Made by a program: the position numbers and the translations under genes. Positions 50,204 through 57,533 of a stretch of DNA of 64,000 nt are shown in pieces. The DNA comes from Aliidongia dinghuensis. GTDB taxonomy: Bacteria > Pseudomonadota > Alphaproteobacteria > ATCC43930 > CGMCC-115725. The stretch lies in the NCBI RefSeq assembly GCF_014643535.1, contig NZ_BMJQ01000005.1, positions 338,973 through 402,972 on the forward strand. Reading direction: 5' to 3'. Positions within the stretch are counted from its first letter, which is position 1. Each line of letters begins with the position of its first letter. The notes under the pieces are model-generated. The model was given only the letters and a program-made list of their open reading frames with translations, did not search any database and was not told the DNA's origin.

Positions 50204-50860
50204 ATGGACAGGATCGCGATCGACCGCCGGGCTGACATTCTGGGCCTGATCGACATCCAGCCGACCTTCATGCCGGGCGGCGAGCTGGCCGTGCCGGACG
50301 GCGATGCGGTGGTCGCCGTCGCGAACCGGTTGCTCGCCGACCGGTTCGACCACGCGTTCGCGACCCAGGACTGGCACCCGGCCGGCCATCATTCCTTCGC
50401 GAGCGCCCATCCGGGTCGCGCGCCGTTCGAGACGATCCGGCTTGCCTATGGCGACCAGACGCTGTGGCCCGACCATGGCGTGCAAGGCAGCCCGGGGGCC
50501 GCCCTGCACCCGGCGCTCGACCAGGCCAAGATCGAGCTCGTCGTGCGCAAGGGCTTCCGGCCGGCGATCGACAGCTATTCGGCCTTCTTCGAGAACGACC
50601 GCACGACGGCGACCGGCCTTGCGGGCTATCTCAAGGAACGCGGCTTCCGGCGCATCTTCTTCGCCGGGCTCGCGACCGACTTCTGCGTCGCCTATTCGGC
50701 GGAGGATGCGGTGCGCGCCGGCTTCGCCGCCGTTGTCGTCGAGGATGCGTGCCGCGGCATCGGCATGCCGGCCGAGGGCGGCGGCACCACGATCGATGCC
50801 GCGCGCCGCCGGCTCAAAGCGCTGGGCGTCCGCTTCGTCACGACTGCGGCGCTCGGCTGA
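50204..50860 (+). CDS. pncA: Nicotinamidase
   Basis: 218 residues of the isochorismatase-like hydrolase fold. The catalytic triad is Asp17 (LIDIQ), Lys116 (VVRKGF) and Cys161 (LATDFCVAYSAEDA); metal ligands include Asp56, His58 and a His at 62 or 63 (TQDWHPAGHH). It deamidates nicotinamide to nicotinate for PncB. AAAGGAGC precedes the ATG, 18 bases after the pncB stop. Its last 23 bases overlap the convergent isomerase gene. Confidence 0.94.
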   Translation: MDRIAIDRRADILGLIDIQPTFMPGGELAVPDGDAVVAVANRLLADRFDHAFATQDWHPAGHHSFASAHPGRAPFETIRLAYGDQTLWPDHGVQGSPGAALHPALDQAKIELVVRKGFRPAIDSYSAFFENDRTTATGLAGYLKERGFRRIFFAGLATDFCVAYSAEDAVRAGFAAVVVEDACRGIGMPAEGGGTTIDAARRRLKALGVRFVTTAALG

Positions 50861-51701
50861 CTTCCTCCGCCTCGATCCGGGCCCAGAGTGCCCGCACCAG
50901 GTCCTTCAGCATCAGCGCCTCGGCCCAGCGATCCGACAGCTCGTAGCCGTCCGGGCCGGTCATGGCATATTCCTTGGGCCCGAGCTCGCAGAGGAAGGTC
51001 AGCGTCGCGTCGGCCGGCGCGCGCCGGCGCCAGGAGCGGATGCCGTATTCCCACCAGCCCATGAACAGGTCGAGCCAGTCGCGGTGATGGGGAAAGCTGA
51101 TCTGCACCTGGACCTGCTCGCGGCTCGCGACCCGGCCGTGCAGCGCCCAGGCTTGGTCGAGGATGCGGTGGATGAGCGCATGGTTCTCCTGGCTCACCGG
51201 CCAGGCGAACTCGCGGCCGACGAGGTAATGCGAGAGATCCGCCGTCAGCTTCAGGTCCGGGAAGCGGTCGACCAGCTGCAGCGTGGTCATGAGGTCGGTC
51301 GTCATGCGGTCGCGATGGGTCTCGATGAAGACCGGAATGCCGGCCTCCGCCGCCAGGCGCTGCCAGCCCTCGATGTAGGGGAAACAGGCCTCGAGCCGGT
51401 ACGGCCGCGCGTTCGGCTGCAGATTGACGTGGTCGGCGCCCAGTTCCCGCACCCGGTCGAGGATCGGGCGCAGATCCTCGACCGTCTCCGGATAGCACTG
51501 CGCCTGCCAGACGAGCCCGTGGGCGCGGAGGAAGCCGGTCACCTCGCGGGCATAGCCATGGTCGAAGAAGCGCACGCCGGCCCCGTCGAAGCCGGCGTCG
51601 CGGATCATCCCGAGCTTCCGGTCGAGCGGCCATTCCGCGCCGTCAGGGCGCCGGCGTTCCATGGCCCAGAGCGACTGGAGGACGAGCAGGCGCTGGGCCA
51701 T
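50838..51701 (-). CDS. Sugar phosphate isomerase/epimerase-like TIM-barrel protein
   Basis: 287 residues from ATG 51701 with GAGGGCGG upstream. It fits the xylose isomerase-like TIM-barrel family (DRKLGMIRDAGFDGAGVRFFDHGYA, VNLQPNARPY, IPVFIETHRDRMTTDL, LKLTADLSHYLVG, ISFPHHRDWLD, TFLCELGPKEYAM), with metal-binding Glu, Asp and His residues in those strands. It starts 11 bases after the transporter stop and is the last gene of a LacI-linked cassette. The substrate is unknown. Confidence 0.82.
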   Translation of the reverse strand: MAQRLLVLQSLWAMERRRPDGAEWPLDRKLGMIRDAGFDGAGVRFFDHGYAREVTGFLRAHGLVWQAQCYPETVEDLRPILDRVRELGADHVNLQPNARPYRLEACFPYIEGWQRLAAEAGIPVFIETHRDRMTTDLMTTLQLVDRFPDLKLTADLSHYLVGREFAWPVSQENHALIHRILDQAWALHGRVASREQVQVQISFPHHRDWLDLFMGWWEYGIRSWRRRAPADATLTFLCELGPKEYAMTGPDGYELSDRWAEALMLKDLVRALWARIEAEEVSRAPQS

Positions 51702-51712
51702 CGTGGCCGCCC

Positions 51713-53104
51713 TCAGCCGATCGTCCGGATCGGGACCGGCGCCGTGACGGCACCATCCGCCGCCTCGTTGGCCGGATCGTAGTCGGCGCGGATATCGCTT
51801 GTGTGGGTCTCCGGCCCCCACCAGACCGCGGCGGCGGTGATGACCGAAAGCGCGATGACGTAGAGGGCGACGCCCCAGGGCGCGCCGTCCATCCAGAGGA
51901 CGAGCAGGGAGGCCACGGCCGGCGCCGGCCCGCCGGCCAGGATCGAGCCCAGCTCGCGCGCGAACGCAAAGCCGCTGAAGCGCAGGCGCGGCCCGAACAG
52001 TTCGGCGAAATAGGCTGCCTGCGGCCCGAACATGGCGCCGCCGCCGATGCCCATGATGAGCGCGAAGGCGATGACGATGAGCGCGGTATTGCCGGTGTTG
52101 ACGAGCGCGAAGAACGGGAAGGCGAAGAGTGCCGAGAAGAGGGCGCCGCCCATGTAGACCGGTCGCCGTCCCACCTTGTCAGACAGATAGCCGAAGAACA
52201 GGATGCCGGCGATCTCGACGAAATTGCCGGTGAACACGCCGAGCAGTGCTGTATTCCGCGGCAGATGCAGCGTGTTGATGATGTAGCTCAAGCCGAACAC
52301 CGGGAAGAGATAGCCCAGACCGTTCTCGGCCAGGCGCGCACCGACCACGACCGCGAAATTGCGCGGATGCCGGCTGAGCGCCGCCAGCGCCGGTATGGCG
52401 ATCCTGGGCCGCCGCTTCACCGCCTCGGTGAATACCGGCGTCTCCTGCACCCGGAGCCGGATCAGCACGCCGACCAGCACCAGCGCCAGGCTGATGAGGA
52501 ACGGCACGCGCCAGCCCCAGCTCATGACCTGGTCCTTGGGCAGCAGCGAGACCAGCCCGAACACGCCGGCCGCCAGCAGGTTGCCGACCGTGACGCCCAT
52601 CGGCGCGAAGCTGCCGAAGAAGCCGCGCCGCGTCTCGGGCGCATATTCGACGGCGAGGATGACGGCGCCGCCGTATTCCGCGCCCGCGCCCAACCCCTGG
52701 ACGAGCCGCAGGCCGGCCAGCAGCACCGGCGCCCAGAGGCCGATCTCGGCATAGGTCGGCAGCAGGCCGATCAGGAACGTACCGCCGCCGACCAACAGGA
52801 TCGTCGTCACCAGCACGGGCTTGCGGCCCCAGCGGTCGCCCAGATAGCCGAACAGGATGCCGCCGAACGGCCGGGCGACGAAGCCGACGCCGAAGGTGGT
52901 GAAGGACAGCAGCATGCCCATGCTGGGCTCGAATTTCGGGAAGAACAGGTCGCCGAACACCAGCGCCGCGGCCGTGCCATAGACGAAGAAATCATACCAT
53001 TCGAGCGCCGAGCCGACGGCGGCCGCCAGCATGATCGGAATGAGCGAGCGCTTCGGCTGGGTGCTGCCCCGTCGGATCGTGTGAGGTCCGTTCGTATGAG
53101 CCAT
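51713..53104 (-). CDS. MFS transporter, metabolite:H+ symporter (MHS) type
   Basis: 463 residues with 12 predicted membrane helices. N-terminal segments AAAVGSALEWYDFFVYGTAAALVFG and the loop GYLGDRWGRKPVLV are signatures of the MHS family (shikimate, proline/betaine, citrate and 2-oxoglutarate permeases); AGLRLVQGLGAGAEYGGAVILAVEYAPETRRG follows. It imports an organic acid or zwitterion with protons. ATG 53104 has GGGAGGAAC upstream. It lies between the PhyH and isomerase genes, pointing to a shared catabolic substrate. Confidence 0.9.
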   Translation of the reverse strand: MAHTNGPHTIRRGSTQPKRSLIPIMLAAAVGSALEWYDFFVYGTAAALVFGDLFFPKFEPSMGMLLSFTTFGVGFVARPFGGILFGYLGDRWGRKPVLVTTILLVGGGTFLIGLLPTYAEIGLWAPVLLAGLRLVQGLGAGAEYGGAVILAVEYAPETRRGFFGSFAPMGVTVGNLLAAGVFGLVSLLPKDQVMSWGWRVPFLISLALVLVGVLIRLRVQETPVFTEAVKRRPRIAIPALAALSRHPRNFAVVVGARLAENGLGYLFPVFGLSYIINTLHLPRNTALLGVFTGNFVEIAGILFFGYLSDKVGRRPVYMGGALFSALFAFPFFALVNTGNTALIVIAFALIMGIGGGAMFGPQAAYFAELFGPRLRFSGFAFARELGSILAGGPAPAVASLLVLWMDGAPWGVALYVIALSVITAAAVWWGPETHTSDIRADYDPANEAADGAVTAPVPIRTIG

Positions 53105-53214
53105 CCTGCTGTTCCTCCCTTGGTCCGGCTTCGGCCGGTTATGGTGTTTTGGGTATTGGACTGAGGTGCTTGCTCCCCGTTCTTGGTCGGGCGTGTCTCG
53201 GCGGGGCGTGGCGA

Positions 53215-54090
53215 TCACGCGACGGCGCGCGGCCCGGCGAAATAGCGGTTCTTGGCCGTCGTCTGGTTCTCGTAGATCGAGCCCTGGTGCGGCGCCGGCG
53301 GCAGCGGCATGCGGACGGGGACGTCGGCGAGGCGCGGCACGATCGTGGGTTCCCCGGCGACGATGCGCCCATTGAACCCAGCGAAATCCGGCACGCCGGC
53401 GAGCGGCCAGGCGTCGGCCGCCGCGAACTCGTAGAGCAAGAGCGCCCGCGGCTTGTCCGAGCGGTTCTGCGCCGAGCCATGGACCGCGCGCACGTGATGG
53501 AAGCTCATGGCGCCGGCCCGGCCGGTCACCGGCACGGCCTTGGCGAAATCGAGCCCGCAGGTATCGGGATCCATGGCGCCGCAGAAATAGCCGTCGGCAT
53601 GATGGTCGTAGACCGGCCCGCGGTGCGTGTCGGGCAACACCAGCATGGCGCCGTTCTCGACCGTGCAGTCGTCGAGCATGACGCCGACCGCCAGGATGTC
53701 GTCGTTGGTGTGCGGATAGAACGCCCAGTCCTGGTGCCATTCGACCGGCGAGCCGTAGTGCGGTGCCTTGAGATTGATCTTGGAGCCGTGCAGCCGCACG
53801 GCCGGACCCAAGAGTTTTTGCAGGATTGAGACCAGCCGCGGTGAGCGTGCGACTTCCCAGAAGAACGGATGGTTCTTGTGCGGCGTCTTGATGCGGCGGA
53901 CCTTGGGCGCCTCCGCGGTGTGGCCGGGCTCCAGGTCATAGACGTCCGTGTGACCCGTGACTTCGCCGGCCTTGACCAGGAGCTCGGCCAGGACGCGGCG
54001 CGCCTCGCGAAGCTCGGTCGCGTCCAGCACGTCGTCCACGACCAGAAACCCGTCCCGGTGATAGGCAGCAACCTGTTCGGCCGAAATCAT
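53215..54090 (-). CDS. Phytanoyl-CoA dioxygenase (PhyH) family protein
   Basis: 291 residues from ATG 54090, selected over 54105 by a strong GGGAGGCGA site. It is a double-stranded beta-helix Fe(II)/2-oxoglutarate oxygenase: the iron ligands are His119 and Asp121 (EWHQDW) and His204 (RAVHGS), with a downstream Arg for 2-oxoglutarate (SDKPRALLLYEF). The substrate is not known; bacterial members hydroxylate ectoine, phosphonates and other small molecules. It is the first gene of the minus-strand cassette after the LacI operators. Confidence 0.85.
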   Translation of the reverse strand: MISAEQVAAYHRDGFLVVDDVLDATELREARRVLAELLVKAGEVTGHTDVYDLEPGHTAEAPKVRRIKTPHKNHPFFWEVARSPRLVSILQKLLGPAVRLHGSKINLKAPHYGSPVEWHQDWAFYPHTNDDILAVGVMLDDCTVENGAMLVLPDTHRGPVYDHHADGYFCGAMDPDTCGLDFAKAVPVTGRAGAMSFHHVRAVHGSAQNRSDKPRALLLYEFAAADAWPLAGVPDFAGFNGRIVAGEPTIVPRLADVPVRMPLPPAPHQGSIYENQTTAKNRYFAGPRAVA

Positions 54091-54107
54091 CGCGTCGCCT
54101 CCCATTG

Positions 54108-54144
54108 TGATAGCGCTAACATTTATCTAGTGGTAGCGCTATCA
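54108..54144. promoter_or_regulatory. Paired LacI-family operators
   Basis: TGATAGCGCTAAC (54108-54120) and GGTAGCGCTATCA (54132-54144) share the AGCGCT core typical of LacI-family operators, with centres 22 bases apart, about two helical turns. They lie between the PhyH and LacI genes, 18 bases before the PhyH start, so binding should block the cassette and possibly the regulator itself. Confidence 0.78.
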
Positions 54145-54224
54145 TCAGGGCTCGTCAACGGCGGCGGCTAAAGCCTTGTTCCGGCTTGCAATCGATAACC
54201 GCTTGCCCGCAAGGTCTCGGGGCA

Positions 54225-55247
54225 ATGGAAGAACGCGCGAGCGGAACAGGGCCGGTCGGGCGGCCGCGGATCGAGGATGTGGCGGTGCTGGCCGGCACGT
54301 CGCCCATGACGGTCTCCCGCGCGCTCCGGCAGCCCGGCAAGGTGGCGCCCGAGACGCTCGCCCGCATCCGCGCCGCGGTGGACGCGCTCGGCTACATTCC
54401 CGACCTTTCGGCGAGCAGCCTCGCCTCGCGGCGCAGCGGCATCCTCGCGGTCCTGGTGCCGACGATCGGCAATTCGGTCTTCTCCGAGACCGTGCGCGGC
54501 GTCACCGACGCGATCGAGGGGGCGGACCAGCAATTGCTGATCGGCGACTTCACCTATTCGGAGGAGAAGCGGCGCGAGCTCGTCCGGGCGCTGATCGGCC
54601 GACGGCCGGACGCGCTCGTCATCGTCGGCGCGGTCCAGGACGAGGTCGTCCGCACGGCACTGCGCCGCCAGGCGATCCCGGTCGTCGAGACCTGGGAGCT
54701 CGGGTCCGACCCGATCGACATGATGGTGGGCTTCTCGAACTTCGACGTCGGCGCTGCGGTCGCGCGCCATCTGGCCGGGCGCGGGCGCCGTCGCGGCGCC
54801 TTCATCGGCGGCACCGAGAGCCGGGCCATGGCGCGCCGTGCCGGCTTCCGGGCCGCCTGGGCCGAGGCCGGCCTAGGCACACCCGAGGACGAGGTGCCGA
54901 CCGATCTCTCGATCGAGGCCGGCCGGCAGGCGTTCATCGAGCTGCTGGCGCGCGCCCCGGATATCGACGGCGTGTTCTTCGCGACCGACGTCATGGCGGT
55001 GGGCGGGCTGCTCGAATGCCAGCGCCGCGGCATCGCCGTGCCCGATGAGGTCGCGATCGTCGGCCTCGGCAACCTCGAGATCGGCCGCCAGATGCAGCCG
55101 GCGCTGACCACGGTCGAGATCCCGGCCTACGCCATGGGCCGGCGCGCCGGCGACCTCATCCTCGCCCGCCTCGCCAAGGGGGCGGGGCCGGCAGCCGAGC
55201 GGATCATCGACCTCGGCTTCTCGCTGCTCGTGCGCGGGACGAGCTGA
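54225..55247 (+). CDS. LacI family transcriptional regulator
   Basis: 340 residues from ATG 54225; an upstream TTG is rejected. The helix-turn-helix (about 14-60: RIEDVAVLAGTSPMTVSRALRQPGKVAPETLARI) with the hinge helix SASSLASRRS precedes a periplasmic-binding-protein-like effector domain (GILAVLVPTIGNSVFSETVRGV to the C-terminus, with FATDVMAVGGLLECQRRGIAVP). It resembles GntR-type gluconate repressors. It probably controls the divergent PhyH-MHS-isomerase genes through the two AGCGCT sites; the effector is unknown. Confidence 0.92.
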   Translation: MEERASGTGPVGRPRIEDVAVLAGTSPMTVSRALRQPGKVAPETLARIRAAVDALGYIPDLSASSLASRRSGILAVLVPTIGNSVFSETVRGVTDAIEGADQQLLIGDFTYSEEKRRELVRALIGRRPDALVIVGAVQDEVVRTALRRQAIPVVETWELGSDPIDMMVGFSNFDVGAAVARHLAGRGRRRGAFIGGTESRAMARRAGFRAAWAEAGLGTPEDEVPTDLSIEAGRQAFIELLARAPDIDGVFFATDVMAVGGLLECQRRGIAVPDEVAIVGLGNLEIGRQMQPALTTVEIPAYAMGRRAGDLILARLAKGAGPAAERIIDLGFSLLVRGTS

Positions 55248-55327
55248 AGGCTTGCCCTGGCGCGTCTGACTGGCGCGCCTCGGTATACCGCCGGCCGTGG
55301 TAGAATCGTCGGGAGGAGGACCTGACG

Positions 55328-55639
55328 ATGAACGACGATCGGTCCATGAAAGTGTTCTTCCTGTTCACGGGAAGCGGCGCCCTGGTGATCCTGACCTCTT
55401 ATGGCGCTATCGACGATCCGGCGCTGCTTCGGAGGCTCGCCGCCAAGGGAATCGACAAGTTCCTTTCGTACCAGATCCCGCTCGCGCTCGCCCGCGAGCG
55501 GTACGGCAAGCACTTCGATGTCGTGTTGGAGGACTTGTCCGAAACCGACGACTTGCGCGTGCTCGATTTCGACGGCACACGGGCGTTCCGGCTGTTCAGC
55601 TTCCGTGAGATGGGAGCGCCGCTGCCAGTCGAGCCGTAG
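55328..55639 (+). CDS. Conserved small cytosolic protein
   Basis: 103 residues with a strong GGGAGGAGG ribosome site. The sequence MKVFFLFTGSGALVILTSYGAIDDPALLRRLAAKGIDKFLSYQIPLALARERYGKHFDVVLEDL is a compact alpha/beta pattern that I recall as a family of small uncharacterised proteins in related bacteria. There is no signal or membrane segment. The function is unknown. It stands alone. Confidence 0.75.
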   Translation: MNDDRSMKVFFLFTGSGALVILTSYGAIDDPALLRRLAAKGIDKFLSYQIPLALARERYGKHFDVVLEDLSETDDLRVLDFDGTRAFRLFSFREMGAPLPVEP

Positions 55640-55652
55640 TCCGGGTCGAGCC
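55627..55652. repeat. Short direct repeat GAGCCGTAG
   Basis: GAGCCGTAGTCCGG and GAGCCGTAGCCCGG occur back to back at the end of the small protein gene. The rest of the gap to 55972 (about 320 bases) shows no gene, terminator or RNA that I can recognise. Confidence 0.45.
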
Positions 55653-55972
55653 GTAGCCCGGAGCGCCTGCGGATGCCGAGGCCAGGACGCCTTGGAGGCC
55701 GGATCGGAGCGCGGCCGTCCTCCGGGTGATTGTCGACGCCGGGCCAACAGCGCATCACGCTGCGGCTTTGGGTGCCTGGCGCCCGATCGCTCGCTGACCG
55801 GAACCTGACGCACGCTTGCCAGCCGATGGCGGGACCGCTCTGGTCCGGCTGGAATAGCGGTCTCTCGACCGCATGAAGGTGCGAACGCGGGGTTCCAGGT
55901 AGCCCGCAAGGACGGTGGCCAATCTGATATGATTGGCTTCACCGTACCCGATATCCCGCGGCCATTCGGACA

Positions 55973-56590
55973 ATGCTCGAGCATCAATCACGGCTGGCAG
56001 CACTTTTCGCGGCAATGATCGCCCTTGTCTCGCCGCAACCTGCTGGTGCCGCCGCAACCGGGTGGCATGGCACCAACTGGGGCGAAGGCACCGCTGAGCT
56101 GAGTCGGCAGTTCGGCGCTGCGGCCACGCGCCTCGACCGACCGATCGATTTCGGCGACTCCTATGCCGACCTCGCGCTCAAGAATTACGATATCGGAGGC
56201 TATGGCTTCACGGTGTTCTTCCAGATGGACAAGCGCACCCACGGCCTGAAGCGCATCCAGATCGAACGGGGACGGCACGGTGCCGTGCCACAGGTCGCCA
56301 AGGCCGTCTTCAATGTGCTGGTCGCGGATTACGGCCAGCCGACGATCGCCTGCTCCACCCGCGCCCACACGATCGAGGCGCAAAGTCTCGTCGAGGAGAC
56401 CTGGGAGCGCGACGGCACCACCGTGCGCGCCCTGTTTCGAGAAGCCAGCCTCAACACTCTGGACCCGTACCTGGCGCGCGCCGTCGGCGACTTCGTCACC
56501 GGCTCGACCGCCGCTGGCCTGTCGCAGCAGTTGCTCATCCGCATCGCTCCGGCGGGGACGGAACCGGAGGATTGCCGCAAAGCGGACTGA
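55973..56590 (+). CDS. Secreted protein of unknown function
   Basis: 205 residues. A signal peptide (LAALFAAMIALVSPQPAGA, cleaved before AATGW) is followed by a mixed domain: GWHGTNWGEGTAELSRQFGAAATRL, then YDIGGYGFTVFFQMDKRTHGLKRIQIER, then VFNVLVADYGQPTIACSTRAHTIEAQSLVEETWERDGTTVRALFRE. The alternation suggests a TATA-like beta-sheet fold in the periplasm. I do not recognise the family. No clear ribosome site precedes ATG 55973. Confidence 0.65.
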   Translation: MLEHQSRLAALFAAMIALVSPQPAGAAATGWHGTNWGEGTAELSRQFGAAATRLDRPIDFGDSYADLALKNYDIGGYGFTVFFQMDKRTHGLKRIQIERGRHGAVPQVAKAVFNVLVADYGQPTIACSTRAHTIEAQSLVEETWERDGTTVRALFREASLNTLDPYLARAVGDFVTGSTAAGLSQQLLIRIAPAGTEPEDCRKAD

Positions 56591-56655
56591 GATCGGGCGC
56601 AACGGCCGATCCTCGCCGGGGCACCATCGGGGCTACGACGGCAGAGGACGGCCGA

Positions 56656-57417
56656 TCAAACCAAGGACACCAATTCGGCGATCTCACCGTCGAGAACGAG
56701 ATCGTCCATCGCGCCCAGCAACCAGAGAGAGTCGACCTGGAACCGCAGCAACGGCCGGTCCCACCAGTGTTCGATGAGACCGGCCAAAGCGGCGGCCTCG
56801 GGCGGATCGAGATCGTCCGTCAAGTTGTAGACGCCCACGACGTAGAGGTCCGTCTCCCGGCGGCCCAGCGTGCGCTGAATCTTCTTGAGAAGATTGGCGC
56901 CGTCCCGTTGTTCGGGGTACACGCGCAAATACAAACGACCAATGTTCACGTTGCCTGAGAATAACCCCCGCAGCTCAATCGCGATCGGACCCAGACTCTT
57001 CAGTTCGCGCCGCTCGAAGTCACCGATCGTGGGCGGCTTGTCTTGCCCGACCGCCAGAGAACCGCAGATGGTGGCATGCAGTCTGTCTTTGCGTCGTTCC
57101 AGCAAGCTCCAGGCAATCTTTCGGGAGAAGGGCGACGCCCGTAGCGCACGATCCAATTCCAGGAATGCTGCCGATCGCAACAGGGCAGCGGTGGGGAGCG
57201 GCACGGCAAGCGAATAGACGCGAGGGTGTCGGCCCATCGAGTACGCCGCCCCTTCGCGCGACGGTATGACCTTAGGGTGGTCCGGAGCCACCAGCGGGAG
57301 GTGAGCGAGCCGGTAAACGTCGTCGAGCGCGAGCCCCTCGCCCGGGACGAAGCCTGTTCGGCTGCGCTCGTAGCCCAATTCCTCATCGCTGCAGAGTTCG
57401 ATCGCGGGTGAGATCAT
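56656..57417 (-). CDS. Hypothetical protein
   Basis: 253 residues from ATG 57417, fixed by a strong GGGGAGCG site; a reading from 57612 would run through the nrdJ terminator. No signal or membrane segment. It contains an HxT-like stretch (DRLHATICGSLAVG) and later GNVNIGRLYLRVYPEQ, then RRETDLYVVGVYNLTDDLDPPEAAALAGLIEHWWDRPLLRF. The first looks like half of a 2H-phosphoesterase (2'-5' RNA ligase-like) active site, but the second HxT is not evident, so I give no function. It could be read through from nrdJ. Confidence 0.65.
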   Translation of the reverse strand: MISPAIELCSDEELGYERSRTGFVPGEGLALDDVYRLAHLPLVAPDHPKVIPSREGAAYSMGRHPRVYSLAVPLPTAALLRSAAFLELDRALRASPFSRKIAWSLLERRKDRLHATICGSLAVGQDKPPTIGDFERRELKSLGPIAIELRGLFSGNVNIGRLYLRVYPEQRDGANLLKKIQRTLGRRETDLYVVGVYNLTDDLDPPEAAALAGLIEHWWDRPLLRFQVDSLWLLGAMDDLVLDGEIAELVSLV

Positions 57418-57435
57418 TTCGCTCCCCGAAAGCCA

Positions 57436-57466
57436 AAGTCCTGCGCACAGGGTGTGCGCAGGACTT
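57436..57466 (-). terminator. nrdJ terminator
   Basis: A perfect 13-bp stem AAGTCCTGCGCAC/GTGCGCAGGACTT with a 5-base loop, 68 bases after the nrdJ stop and just before the ribosome site of the next minus-strand gene. The T-run is short. Confidence 0.75.
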
Positions 57467-57533
57467 ATCTCGTTTGCGTACGTACTTTGCTTCGATTCGA
57501 CCGAACGATGGATTTCGTCGGTATGAAGCGCGC

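Noticed and set aside
48152..50509. 785-aa minus-strand reading frame antisense to nadE/pncB/pncA
   Set aside because: It lies wholly opposite three well-identified NAD genes, has an Arg/Gly/Ala/His-rich shadow composition and no domain. It is a by-product of GC-rich third positions.
53105..53740. N-terminal extension of the MHS transporter reading frame to 53740
   Set aside because: The extra part overlaps the PhyH gene in another frame; ATG 53104 with GGGAGGAAC is the proper start.
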